A DNA stretch of 64,000 bases from Thalassobellus sediminis (GTDB lineage Bacteria > Bacteroidota > Bacteroidia > Flavobacteriales > Flavobacteriaceae), in contig NZ_JBISCD010000040.1 in NCBI RefSeq assembly GCF_044386045.1, forward strand, positions 1,736,001 to 1,800,000, written 5' to 3'. Each line of letters begins with the position of its first letter. The first letter of the stretch is position 1. A program made the position numbers and the translations under genes. The notes below the pieces were generated by a model. It saw only the letters and a list, made by a program, of their open reading frames with translations. It searched no databases and had not been told where the DNA came from. Shown here one piece after another: positions 28,079-37,761 of this stretch.

Positions 28079-31000
28079 ATGAAAAACGTAATTGCTAATG
28101 CGTGTATTTTGTTGCTTTTCAGTCTAGTAACTCTATCGAGTTTTGGACAAGATACAAGCAGTAGAATAAAGGTTTCAGGTGCGGTTGTAGATAATGCAGG
28201 AGTACCTTTACCTGGTGTTAATGTTATTGAAAAAGGCACTAATAATGGTGTTGTTACAGATTTTGATGGAAATTTCACTCTTGCTGTAAATTCAAAAGGG
28301 ATAATAGTATTCTCTTTTATTGGTATGAAAACTAGAGAAATACCAGTTGAAGAAAAGACTTTAATTAATGTAACTTTACAAGAAGATACAGAATCATTAG
28401 ATGAGGTCGTAGTTGTAGGGTATGGTTCTCAAAAACGTGAAGCTGTAACTGGATCTGTAGCAACAGTTAAGGTTGCTGAGATAGAAGATCTTCCAGTAGG
28501 GAATTTAGCTTCCGCACTAGTTGGACGTGTTTTAGGTGTTAGTGTCTCTGGTGGAGAGTCTAGACCAGGAGAGCCAGCTCAAATTACAATTCGTAATCCT
28601 TTAGCTGGTAACCAAATTAGAGCAAAGGATGCTTACGGTTTAGACCCTTTATATGTAATTGATGGTATTATTCAATTAGATCCTAATACAGGATTTAGCG
28701 ATCCAACTTTATTTAATAACTTAGATGCATCAGAAGTTGAAAGTATCTCTTTCTTAAAAGATGCATCAGCTGCAATTTATGGGTCTAGAGCGGCTCAGGG
28801 TGTGGTTTTAGTAACTACAAAAAGAGGAAAAAAAGGGCCTGCTAAGTTTTCATATAGTGGAAATTTTTCAGTAGCAGACGAAACTTATAGAACAAAAATG
28901 CTGAATGCTTATGATTATGCTAAAGTATTTAACATAATGAATGGTCCTAATGGAGCGGATCTGGCTTACGATCCTGCGGACCCTGCTCCAAACAATTTAT
29001 ATTTCTTTTCGCCAGCAGAGTTAGAGCATTTTAAAACTATAGATTATGATGCTTTAGATGAGTATTGGACATCTTCAGGAACACAAAGGCATAATTTAAA
29101 TTTAACTGGAGGAACTGATGATGCTACGTATTTTGGAGGAATATCATATTATACACAGGACGGTAATTTGGGAACACTTAATTATGATAGGTGGTCGTTT
29201 AGAGCTGGTTCAAATGTGAAATTAGCTAAAGGGTTTAAGGCCGATTTTCAAGTGTCTGGAAATTTTACAGATCAAAGTGAAACAGTAAGTAATATTGGAA
29301 GTCAAAATCCAGAAGATGATTTTAGGCAATTACAAAATAGAACACCTTTTGTTCCTATGTACGTTAATGGACTTCCTACTGTGCTTAATGGTGCGAGTGC
29401 AGCTGATCAGCGAATAGGATTTCACTATGGTGAGTTACAAAGACTAAATAATTTATCCAATAATGAATCTAACACTCTTTCAGTAAATATTAATGTTGAA
29501 TATGAGGTACCATTTGTAAAAGGTTTAAAATTTAAAGCAAATTATGGACGTCAAGAATCTAATGGGAGAAGTAACCAAAAGGGTAGTGTATATAATCTTT
29601 ATCAGTTTTTTGGAGCGGATCAACTTTCTACTTTAGGACAAACATATATTATGTACGAAAGTGGTTCAGGTCCTTTAGGTACAAATGATATTAAGCCTAA
29701 TGCACAAGGTGATCCTCAATTTCTAGAAGTTGATAATGGAGATAGGCTTCTTATTGATAATACTAGAGGAGGTACAGAGCAAACACGTTTTCAAACAACT
29801 TACGAAAAAGCTTTTGGAAAGCATAAAATATCTGGATTATTTGCTATAGAAAAATCAGAAAGATATTCTGACAAAGATCGTATAATTAGAGGAGGTGTGC
29901 CAGATTGGTCTTTTGGTGATTTACTATGGCAGGCTACTGATGATTTTGATGCTAAACAAGCTGCTTATAATTGGAAAACTGAGGCAGGAGATTTAGGTTA
30001 CATCGGTAGGATAAATTATGACTATGATGGTAAGTATTATGGGGAGTTTTTATATAGAGCAGATGCCTCAGCAAAATTTGCACCCGAAAACTATTGGGGT
30101 AATTTTTATTCCATTTCTGGAGGTTGGATTATTTCTAATGAAGATTTTTTCAAATCAAATGTTTTTGATTTTTTAAAGTTTAGAGGTTCTGTCGGTTTTT
30201 TGGGTAAAGATGATATTAAGCCTTGGCAATGGCTTCAGAATTTTAGTTTTAGAACAGGTGAAGGAGCAGTCTTTGGAGGAAATGGAACAATAACAGATGG
30301 TTTAAAAGATAGCGGGCAAGCTAATAGAGATGTTAGGTGGGGTGAAGAGTTAAAGACAAATTTTGGTATTGAAGCTAGGTTTTTGGATAATAGGTTATCT
30401 GTGTCTGCTGAAACTTTTTATAATATAGGGACGGAGTTGCTCATCAATTTAAATGAAGGCGTGCCTTTTACAGTAGGAGGTGCAACAGCAGCATCAAATT
30501 CTGGTTTAGCTGATACATGGGGAACAGAGATTTCCTTAGGTTGGAGTGATACCGTAGGTAAAGATTTTAGTTATGGTGTTAATGTTAACATAGGTTGGTA
30601 TAATAATAATTTTATAGAGGGAAATTTTGATAAGCCACAGAATTGGTTACCATGGACAGAAAAACAACCAGGACCTTCTGATAGAGGTACATGGGGATAT
30701 GATTATTTAGGTATGTTTAGAACGCAGGACGATATTGATAATTACCTTGCAGAAACTGGTGTCACTAAGATAATTGATATTGATGCAGCTGACCTTAGGC
30801 CAGGGATGCTATATTATAGAGATATTAGAGGAGCTTGGGATCCAGAAACTCGAACATTTGCAGAAAAAGATGGTGTTATAGATGAATTTGACAAAATTCA
30901 ACTTAAAAAACGAGCAAAAGGCCCACAAGGCTTTGCCTCTACTTTTAGACTTGCTTATAAAGGTTTTAGTTTGAATACCGTTTTAAGTGTGAATTGGGGT

Positions 31001-31447
31001 GGTTACAGAGAAGTTGGTTCCGCTAAGTCTACTTTAGGAACAAATGGTATAGGTAATAATTATGAAAACAGACCTGCTTTTTGGGCTAATATGTATGACC
31101 CTGTTCTAAATCCAAATGGAACCATACCAAACCTTTCAAATAATATAAATAATAGTGTGCGAACATCAGGAGTTAGTGGTAGTGAAGGGGGAATAAATAC
31201 GGTAAGTTCAAAATTTTGGCAAGTAAGTAGTTTTAGTATGGTTATGCGAAATATAAATTTGAGTTATAATTTGCCAAAAAACTTAGCAAATAAGTTAGGT
31301 TTAAGTCGTTTTAAACTTAATTTGGTAGGTATAAACCCATTTATTCTATTTAATCCATATAAAGATTACGGTTTAACACCTTATGGGTCATATAATAATT
31401 ATCCAGTACTCCGTACTTATTCTTTAGGAGTTAATATTGGGTTTTAA
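28079..31447 (+). CDS. susC: SusC-like TonB-dependent outer-membrane transporter
   Basis: A 1122-residue outer-membrane receptor. After the signal peptide (1-24, ending SFGQ) comes the SusC-type carboxypeptidase-regulatory-like domain (KVSGAVVDNAGVPLPGVNV, GVVTDFDGNFTL). The linker LDEVVVVGYGSQKREAVTGS leads into the plug, and a long beta-barrel follows, ending in the aromatic YSLGVNIGF. It imports oligosaccharides with SusD using TonB energy. It is the first gene after a conserved operator-like repeat and begins the core susCD operon, 25 bp before susD. Specificity cannot be read from sequence; the context indicates pectic oligosaccharides. Confidence 0.97.
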   Translation: MKNVIANACILLLFSLVTLSSFGQDTSSRIKVSGAVVDNAGVPLPGVNVIEKGTNNGVVTDFDGNFTLAVNSKGIIVFSFIGMKTREIPVEEKTLINVTLQEDTESLDEVVVVGYGSQKREAVTGSVATVKVAEIEDLPVGNLASALVGRVLGVSVSGGESRPGEPAQITIRNPLAGNQIRAKDAYGLDPLYVIDGIIQLDPNTGFSDPTLFNNLDASEVESISFLKDASAAIYGSRAAQGVVLVTTKRGKKGPAKFSYSGNFSVADETYRTKMLNAYDYAKVFNIMNGPNGADLAYDPADPAPNNLYFFSPAELEHFKTIDYDALDEYWTSSGTQRHNLNLTGGTDDATYFGGISYYTQDGNLGTLNYDRWSFRAGSNVKLAKGFKADFQVSGNFTDQSETVSNIGSQNPEDDFRQLQNRTPFVPMYVNGLPTVLNGASAADQRIGFHYGELQRLNNLSNNESNTLSVNINVEYEVPFVKGLKFKANYGRQESNGRSNQKGSVYNLYQFFGADQLSTLGQTYIMYESGSGPLGTNDIKPNAQGDPQFLEVDNGDRLLIDNTRGGTEQTRFQTTYEKAFGKHKISGLFAIEKSERYSDKDRIIRGGVPDWSFGDLLWQATDDFDAKQAAYNWKTEAGDLGYIGRINYDYDGKYYGEFLYRADASAKFAPENYWGNFYSISGGWIISNEDFFKSNVFDFLKFRGSVGFLGKDDIKPWQWLQNFSFRTGEGAVFGGNGTITDGLKDSGQANRDVRWGEELKTNFGIEARFLDNRLSVSAETFYNIGTELLINLNEGVPFTVGGATAASNSGLADTWGTEISLGWSDTVGKDFSYGVNVNIGWYNNNFIEGNFDKPQNWLPWTEKQPGPSDRGTWGYDYLGMFRTQDDIDNYLAETGVTKIIDIDAADLRPGMLYYRDIRGAWDPETRTFAEKDGVIDEFDKIQLKKRAKGPQGFASTFRLAYKGFSLNTVLSVNWGGYREVGSAKSTLGTNGIGNNYENRPAFWANMYDPVLNPNGTIPNLSNNINNSVRTSGVSGSEGGINTVSSKFWQVSSFSMVMRNINLSYNLPKNLANKLGLSRFKLNLVGINPFILFNPYKDYGLTPYGSYNNYPVLRTYSLGVNIGF

Positions 31448-31471
31448 TTTATAATATAAAAGCATTACACC

Positions 31472-33433
31472 ATGAAACATATAAAAATAAAAAGTTTATT
31501 AATAATTTTAGCTATAGCCTTTTTAAATAGTTGTAGCGACGATTTTATAGAAGAAAAGAAAAATTTTAGTAGTGTTACTATTGGAATTTATCAAGAAGAA
31601 TTTTTAGCAACAGCATATTTAGATTTTTTATACTATTCTATGTTACCAGATGATAATCGAAATATGACTGGATGGTCTAAAGCTGCTGTCGAACATTCTG
31701 ATGCAGGTTTATTTGCTAAAAGTTCAGATGAATTTGCAGGACGAACTTCTATAAATAGGGAATATACTGAGGTTTCTCCTGAAAATGACCATGCATTACA
31801 ATCATTAGGGCAAAGATTACAGTCCAGTGCGAGTAATAATGTTTGGACAAGAATAAGGTATTGTAATTTATACTTAGCCAATGTTGATAATTATACAGGG
31901 CTTGATGAAGATTTTAAAAATCAAGTAAAAGGACAATTTTATTTTTGGAGAGCATGGCAATATTTTGAACTAGTAAGACTGTATGGAGGTGTACCATTAA
32001 TTTTAGAACCTCAACCAGCAAATGTAAATGATAAAGATGTGCAAACTCCTAGAAGTTCTTCTAGTGATGTCATTGATCAAATTGTAGCTGATTTAGAAAT
32101 GTCGCAAAATTTACTTGAAAATTCGAGACCGTACACAGAAGAGGAAGAAGGTAGGATAACAGCAGCAGCAGCAATAGCTTTAAAAGGGCGTGTTTTATTA
32201 ACTTGGGCAAGCCCGCTTTTTAATAGAACAGATGATCAAGCAAGATGGCAACGTGCTTATGATGCTAATTTGGCTGCTTATAATTTTTGTTTATCTTCAG
32301 GAAAAGGACTTGATCTAGATTGGAAAAATATGTGGTTTCAAGATAATGGAATGGAGTCTGTTTTTGCTTTTGGATTTAATAATTTAGAATCAAATAATTC
32401 TGGAAATAAAAATAATGACACAGAGCGTCAATCTCGTTCTTTAGATCAAGGTGGAAATGGAGCGGTTTCTCCAACAAAAAACATTATGGACGCTTTTCCA
32501 ATGGCAGATGGTACACCATATAATCCTAATGGTAACTTGAATGAATTTTATAGAAATAGAGACCCTCGATTTTATTATACTTTTGCTTATAATGGAAGTG
32601 TTTGGCCGTATAAAGAAAATCCCCAATATAAAAATTGGTCTTATTATTGGTATCCGCTAGCAGCTGGACCAGGTACTCCTAGAATACCAACAACGCCGCA
32701 AAATGATACAGGTATATATTTAAGAAAGTTTACTGATGATAATGCTTCTAACACAAATTCTTTTAGAAATAGTGGAGCTGATTATATGGAGATTCGTTTC
32801 GCTGAGGTTGTATTAAATTTGGCCGAATCAGCTATTGGCATAAATAACTTGGCTGAAGGTAAAGGTTTTATTGAGGATATTAGAGAAAGAGTAGGTGTTC
32901 AGAATTTAGATGGTCAGTATGGTTTATCCAGTGTTAGTTCAAGAGACCAACATTTTGCTGCTGTTATTAATGAAAGAAAAGTGGAATTTGCATATGAGAA
33001 TAAACGTTTTCACGATTTAAGACGTTGGTTACTTTATAATGATGATTTTGGTACTTGTACAAGGTTAAATCAAATGCCAATAGAAGGATCTAGAAGACAA
33101 GGGTATATAACCTTTGTGAAATTAGATGCTTCTACAATTTATGAAAATGGTTTAGGTGTTGACCCTTTGAAAGGTGGTAGTGCACCTATTATTAATAGAG
33201 ATGCAACAACCTATCCTTCTGGAGTTAATTCGTATGAAGAATATGTAGATTATTTATATGATAATCATTTTGATGTTAGCGTTAAAGATTTTGATATTGA
33301 AAATAGTGATGATTTTACTTTTAAATGGTATAGTGAGTATTATTTCTTTGGAATTCCTCAAAATTTAATAAACAACGCTTCTTATCTAGAACAAACTCAA
33401 GGATGGGGTGGCTCTTTTAATCCTCTAAATTAA
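31472..33433 (+). CDS. susD: SusD-like surface glycan-binding lipoprotein (RagB/SusD family)
   Basis: A 653-residue lipoprotein. The lipobox precedes Cys21 and the next residues are Ser-Asp-Asp-Phe, which fits the surface-export signal of flavobacterial lipoproteins. The helical TPR-like scaffold is visible through GQFYFWRAWQYFELVRLYGGVPL, and the C-terminal domain contains INERKVEFAYENKRFHDLRRW, both classic SusD marks. It caps the SusC barrel and delivers glycan. At 653 residues it is longer than typical SusD proteins (about 500-580), with insertions that may shape the binding site. A strong terminator follows the gene. Confidence 0.97.
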   Translation: MKHIKIKSLLIILAIAFLNSCSDDFIEEKKNFSSVTIGIYQEEFLATAYLDFLYYSMLPDDNRNMTGWSKAAVEHSDAGLFAKSSDEFAGRTSINREYTEVSPENDHALQSLGQRLQSSASNNVWTRIRYCNLYLANVDNYTGLDEDFKNQVKGQFYFWRAWQYFELVRLYGGVPLILEPQPANVNDKDVQTPRSSSSDVIDQIVADLEMSQNLLENSRPYTEEEEGRITAAAAIALKGRVLLTWASPLFNRTDDQARWQRAYDANLAAYNFCLSSGKGLDLDWKNMWFQDNGMESVFAFGFNNLESNNSGNKNNDTERQSRSLDQGGNGAVSPTKNIMDAFPMADGTPYNPNGNLNEFYRNRDPRFYYTFAYNGSVWPYKENPQYKNWSYYWYPLAAGPGTPRIPTTPQNDTGIYLRKFTDDNASNTNSFRNSGADYMEIRFAEVVLNLAESAIGINNLAEGKGFIEDIRERVGVQNLDGQYGLSSVSSRDQHFAAVINERKVEFAYENKRFHDLRRWLLYNDDFGTCTRLNQMPIEGSRRQGYITFVKLDASTIYENGLGVDPLKGGSAPIINRDATTYPSGVNSYEEYVDYLYDNHFDVSVKDFDIENSDDFTFKWYSEYYFFGIPQNLINNASYLEQTQGWGGSFNPLN

Positions 33434-33448
33434 TACCTAGTGGATATT

Positions 33449-33490
33449 AAAAAAATACCTGTATTTGTTTTAAATACAGGTATTTTTTTT
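33449..33490 (+). terminator. Rho-independent terminator after susD
   Basis: A perfect 16-bp stem (33451-33466 with 33472-33487, extendable to 18 bp with flanking A/T pairs), a 5-base GTTTT loop and a run of eight T at 33483-33490. The stem reads AATACCTGTATTT on the left arm. It lies 16 bp after the susD stop. It should end or attenuate susCD transcripts, so the pectinase genes after it may have a lower level or their own promoter in 33491-33623. Confidence 0.9.
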
Positions 33491-33623
33491 AAATAATTCC
33501 AACTTGTTTTCAGATTCAGGTTGTTTATTTACATTAATAAAATAACTATTACTACCAACTAAAATAAATTTATAAAATTTATAATAGATGTAAGCCACTA
33601 CATCGAAACAATTAATACAAAAA

Positions 33624-35327
33624 ATGACTAAGTTTAATTTTATTTTAGTAATCCTTTGTCTAGGAATTACAAATGTTTATGCGCAATATCCAAAGTTAAC
33701 AAGTGAAGATAGAGCACAAGAAGAAGCTATAAAAACAGAAGCTTACAAGCATTCAGATGAAGCTTGGGAGAAAGCGAAAATAATAGTAGAAAAAGAAGCC
33801 AGAGATGGTAAACCCTATATTCCTTGGGCAGGTAGACCAACCGATTTACCGCAAGCAGAAATTCCTGCATTCCCTGGAGCAGAGGGTGGTGGTATGTACA
33901 CTTTCGGTGGTCGTGGTGGTAATGTTTATACCGTTACAAGTTTAGAGGATGATGGTCCAGGAAGTTTTAGAGAAGCCTGTGAAAAGGGAGGAGCAAGAAT
34001 TATTGTTTTTAATGTAGCAGGAATCATTAAACTTAAAACGCCGTTAATTATTAGAGCGCCATATATTACTATCGCTGGTCAAACGGCACCTGGTGATGGT
34101 GTTTGTATAGCTGGAGAGTCTGTTTGGATAGATACACACGATGTTATAATTCGTCATATGCGTTTTCGTAGAGGAGAAACCTTTGTTGGTCGTAGAGATG
34201 ATGCAATTGGAGGAAACCCTGTTGGGAATATTATGTTAGATCATATTTCGGCAACTTGGGGCTTAGATGAAAACATGTCTATTTACCGCCATATGTACAG
34301 TCCTGGAGCTACTTATAAAGATAAAAAATTTCCAACAGTAAATATTACCATTCAAAACAGTTTGTTTGGTGAAGCTTTAGACACTTATAACCATGCTTTT
34401 GGAAGTACGCTAGGAGGTGAAAATTGTGCTTTCATAAGAAATATGTGGGCAAATAATGCTGGTAGAAACCCTTCAATAGGGTGGAATGGTATTTTTAATT
34501 TTGTTAATAATGTTATGTTCAATTGGGTGCACCGTTCTATTGATGGTGGCGATTATACAGCAAAATATAACATCATAAATAATTATTTTAAACCAGGGCC
34601 TTTAACTAAGGTAGATGAACAAATAGGTTATAGAATTTTAAAACCAGAATCAGGACGAAGTAAACTTGATTATTTAGAATTTGGTCGTGCTTACATTGAC
34701 GGAAATATTGTTGAAAACAACGAACGTGTTTCTAAAAACAACTGGGATGGTGGTGTGCAAATGGAAAGCAAGAAAGGAATAGAAATGAGTTTAGAAGAAG
34801 CTAAAACCTACTTTCCAAAAATGAAAGCAGATAAGCCAATGCCTATGCCTTGGTTTAGAAATATAATGGATGCAGATGATGCGTATGATTTTGTAATTAA
34901 TAACGCAGGGGCAACATTACCTATTAGAGATGCTGTAGATACAAGAATAGCACGAACAGTTAAAACAGGAATTCCAGAATATGTTAAAGGACTAGATATG
35001 GATTCTTTTTACCAATTTAAACACAGACGTTTACCTGCCGATTCTTATAAGAAAGGTATCATTACAGATATTGCTCAAGTTGGAGGCTATCCAGAATATA
35101 AAGGAACACCTTATGTTGATACTGACAACGATGGTATGCCAGATTTTTGGGAGGAAAAATATGGTTTAAATCCTAATGACGCTTCAGATGCAAAAACCGA
35201 TTTAAATAAGGATGGTTATACAAATATCGAAGAGTATATCAACGGTGTAAATCCTAAAAATAAATGTAAAGATTGGTCAGATTTAAAAAACAATAAAGAG
35301 ACTTTAGTTAAGCCTTTATTGAAATAA
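33624..35327 (+). CDS. PL1-family pectate lyase, exported
   Basis: A 567-residue secreted lyase (signal peptide 1-20, ending VYAQ). The beta-helix domain opens with IPAFPGAEGGGMYTFGGRGG and contains SLEDDGPGSFREACE, TIAGQTAPGDGVCIAGES and IIRHMRFRRGE. Asp/Asn-rich turns follow, including the conserved DHISATWGLDENMS region. The C-terminus (from about residue 500) carries an EF-hand-like calcium module, DTDNDGMPDFWEEKYGLNPN, followed by NKDGYTNIEEYING. It is a close paralogue of the gene at 36046, with a DUF3826 gene between them. It should act on the galacturonate backbone. The N-terminal ~60 residues before the helix form a charged alpha-helical extension shared by both paralogues. Confidence 0.92.
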   Translation: MTKFNFILVILCLGITNVYAQYPKLTSEDRAQEEAIKTEAYKHSDEAWEKAKIIVEKEARDGKPYIPWAGRPTDLPQAEIPAFPGAEGGGMYTFGGRGGNVYTVTSLEDDGPGSFREACEKGGARIIVFNVAGIIKLKTPLIIRAPYITIAGQTAPGDGVCIAGESVWIDTHDVIIRHMRFRRGETFVGRRDDAIGGNPVGNIMLDHISATWGLDENMSIYRHMYSPGATYKDKKFPTVNITIQNSLFGEALDTYNHAFGSTLGGENCAFIRNMWANNAGRNPSIGWNGIFNFVNNVMFNWVHRSIDGGDYTAKYNIINNYFKPGPLTKVDEQIGYRILKPESGRSKLDYLEFGRAYIDGNIVENNERVSKNNWDGGVQMESKKGIEMSLEEAKTYFPKMKADKPMPMPWFRNIMDADDAYDFVINNAGATLPIRDAVDTRIARTVKTGIPEYVKGLDMDSFYQFKHRRLPADSYKKGIITDIAQVGGYPEYKGTPYVDTDNDGMPDFWEEKYGLNPNDASDAKTDLNKDGYTNIEEYINGVNPKNKCKDWSDLKNNKETLVKPLLK

Positions 35328-35344
35328 ATTGTTAAAAGTTAGTC

Positions 35345-36013
35345 ATGTCCATGAAAAAATATAGCATAAATATACTATTCTTAGTAGTCACATTTTGTAC
35401 TTTAAGTGCACAACAGCATATAGATCCAGAATATGTAAAAGTAACCAATGAAAGAGCTGCTAAAATTGTTTCAAAATTAGAATTATCAGATACTAAAAAA
35501 GAACAAGCAGTTGCTGGTATTATTGGTCAGCAATATAGAAATATAAGTAAAATTCAAGAAGCAAGAGACGCTAAAATAGATGCGTTAAAAAAAGCAACTT
35601 CTAAAACAAAACAGAAAGATAAAATTGAGAAGTTAAAAAAGAAGGCAGAAAAGAGTATATCGAGGCTTCATAAATCATATTTAAAACAATTATCGAAAGA
35701 ATTAACTAACGATAAAATTGATGCTGTAAAAGATGGTATGACTTATGGCGTATTGCCTAAAACCTATGCTGCTTTTTTAGATATGATTCCAAGTTTAAAT
35801 CAAGAGCAGAAAGACTATATTTATAGTAATTTAAAAGAAGCTAGAGAAAAGGCTATTGATGGAGGCTCTTCTAAAGAAAAGCATGCTTGGTTTGGTAAAT
35901 ATAAAGGAAGAATCAATAACTATTTGTCAGCACAAGGCTATGATTTAGAAAAAGAGCGAGAGGGCTGGTATAAACGTATTGAGGAACGTAAAAATGCCAA
36001 AGGCAATAAATAA
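35345..36013 (+). CDS. DUF3826-family exported protein
   Basis: A 222-residue secreted protein (signal peptide about 1-22, ending LSAQ). The mature part is Lys/Glu-rich and almost entirely helical (KLELSDTKKEQAVAGIIGQQ, then long charged helices), with conserved segments VKDGMTYGVLPKTYAAF and SSKEKHAWFGKYKGRINNYL. I recognise the DUF3826 type from memory. It has no known activity. It sits between two paralogous PL1 lyases (17-bp gap before, 32-bp gap after), so it is probably expressed with them and may assist pectin binding or enzyme assembly. That is inference only. Confidence 0.8.
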   Translation: MSMKKYSINILFLVVTFCTLSAQQHIDPEYVKVTNERAAKIVSKLELSDTKKEQAVAGIIGQQYRNISKIQEARDAKIDALKKATSKTKQKDKIEKLKKKAEKSISRLHKSYLKQLSKELTNDKIDAVKDGMTYGVLPKTYAAFLDMIPSLNQEQKDYIYSNLKEAREKAIDGGSSKEKHAWFGKYKGRINNYLSAQGYDLEKEREGWYKRIEERKNAKGNK

Positions 36014-36045
36014 AAGCATTATTTAATTTTCTTAAAAGTCTTAAT

Positions 36046-37731
36046 ATGGAAATTTTAATATTCAAATTAATAAAAAAAGTATTGGTAGTTGTGCTGTTTT
36101 TTGGATTAGTACAACCTATGTTTGCTCAGTATCCTGAAATTCCACACGAACTTCAAGCTAAAACAGATTCGCTTTTAATGTTAGAAGAAGCTAGGTTACA
36201 AGAAATCTGGACAAAAAATTATCATATTATAAAAGAAGAAGCTTTATTAGGGAGACCATATACACCTTGGGCTTCTTACCCAAAAGAACTTTCTAGTGCA
36301 GATATTCCTGCGTTTCCAGGAGCAGAAGGAGGCGGTGCATATACCCAAGGCGGTAGAGGTGGAAAAATATTTGTAGTAACAAGTTTAGAGGATAGCGGAA
36401 AAGGAACTTTTAGAGAAGCTATTGAAGCTGTAGGAGCAAGAACCATTGTATTTAATATTTCAGGAATTATTCGACTTAAAAAACCGCTTAATATGCGAGC
36501 GCCGTATGTTACTATTGCTGGTCAAACAGCGCCTGGTGATGGCGTTTGTATTGCTGGAGAAACTTTAAGTATAGATACTCATGATGTTATTATTAGACAC
36601 ATGCGTTTTCGTAGAGGTGAAACCGATGTTACTAGAAGAGACGATGCTTTGGGTGGTAATTTAATAGGAAACCTTATTATAGATCATTGTTCAACAAGTT
36701 GGGGATTAGATGAAAACATGTCGATGTACAGACACATGTATAAAGCTAATGAAAAATCGAAACGTCAAAAATTACCAGCTTCTAATGTTACCATTCAAAA
36801 TAGTATTTCTTCTGAAGCTTTAGATACATACAACCATTCTTTTGGAAGTACCATAGGCGGACATAATAGTACTTTTATGAGAAACTTATGGGCAGATAAT
36901 ACGGGGAGAAATTGTTCAAACGGTATGAGTGGCGATTTTAATTTTGTCAATAACGTCGTGTTTAATTGGTGGCATCGTACCATTGATGGTGGCGATCAAA
37001 GTTCTATGTTTAATATTATTAATAATTATTTTAAACCAGGACCTATTACGCCAACCGATAAACCCATTCGATATAGAATATTAAAACCAGAATCAGGATA
37101 TTACAAACCAAAAACATACGGACGTGCATATGTTTCTGGAAATTTTATGTTTGGATCTCCAAAGATTACTGCTAATAATTGGGATGGTGGTGTACAAGTA
37201 GACAAAAAAGAATTGGCTTATATAAAGCAAAACAAACCCTTTAGCATGCCTGTTTTTCCTATTATGAAAGCGGAAGAAGCCTATGAGTTTGTGTTAAATA
37301 ATGTGGGTGCAACTTTACCTAAAAGAGACGCCGTAGACGCACGTATTATAAAGCAAGTAAGAACTGGTAAAATAGAATATGAAGATGGACAGGAAAACAC
37401 TATAGGAAACGAGTTTATAAAAAGACGATTGCCTATTGACTCTTATAAAAAAGGGATTATTACACATCCTAGTCAAGTAGGCGGTTATCCAGATTATAAA
37501 GGAAAATCGTATAAAGATTCTGATGGTGATGGTATATCTGATAAATGGGAGAAAAAATATGGGTTAAACCCAAATGATGCCTCAGATGCTAATAAAGATA
37601 TGAATGGTGATGGTTATACGAATATTGAGAAATATATTAATGGAATTGATCCCACTCAAAGAGTAGATTGGACAAATCCAGAGAATAACACCGATACTTT
37701 AGCTAAATTATCAAAGGGATTATTGCAATAA
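36046..37731 (+). CDS. PL1-family pectate lyase, exported (paralogue)
   Basis: A 561-residue lyase with the same layout as the gene at 33624: signal peptide (~1-27, ending MFAQ), helical extension, beta-helix starting IPAFPGAEGGGAYTQGGRGG, conserved TIAGQTAPGDGVCIAGET and MRFRRGETDVTRRDDALGG, and the C-terminal calcium-type module DSDGDGISDKWEKKYGLNPN. The two genes share long identical stretches and probably arose by duplication, now with different loops. Different product-length preferences or backbone decoration tolerance are plausible reasons to keep both. The gap to the next gene is 30 bp. Confidence 0.92.
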   Translation: MEILIFKLIKKVLVVVLFFGLVQPMFAQYPEIPHELQAKTDSLLMLEEARLQEIWTKNYHIIKEEALLGRPYTPWASYPKELSSADIPAFPGAEGGGAYTQGGRGGKIFVVTSLEDSGKGTFREAIEAVGARTIVFNISGIIRLKKPLNMRAPYVTIAGQTAPGDGVCIAGETLSIDTHDVIIRHMRFRRGETDVTRRDDALGGNLIGNLIIDHCSTSWGLDENMSMYRHMYKANEKSKRQKLPASNVTIQNSISSEALDTYNHSFGSTIGGHNSTFMRNLWADNTGRNCSNGMSGDFNFVNNVVFNWWHRTIDGGDQSSMFNIINNYFKPGPITPTDKPIRYRILKPESGYYKPKTYGRAYVSGNFMFGSPKITANNWDGGVQVDKKELAYIKQNKPFSMPVFPIMKAEEAYEFVLNNVGATLPKRDAVDARIIKQVRTGKIEYEDGQENTIGNEFIKRRLPIDSYKKGIITHPSQVGGYPDYKGKSYKDSDGDGISDKWEKKYGLNPNDASDANKDMNGDGYTNIEKYINGIDPTQRVDWTNPENNTDTLAKLSKGLLQ

Positions 37732-37761
37732 TTATAAATTAAATTGTAGTCGTGCTTAAAG

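Noticed and set aside
33624..37731. Two similar PL1 genes as possible assembly duplication
   Set aside because: They differ in length and in many residues and are separated by a unique DUF3826 gene, so true paralogues are more likely.
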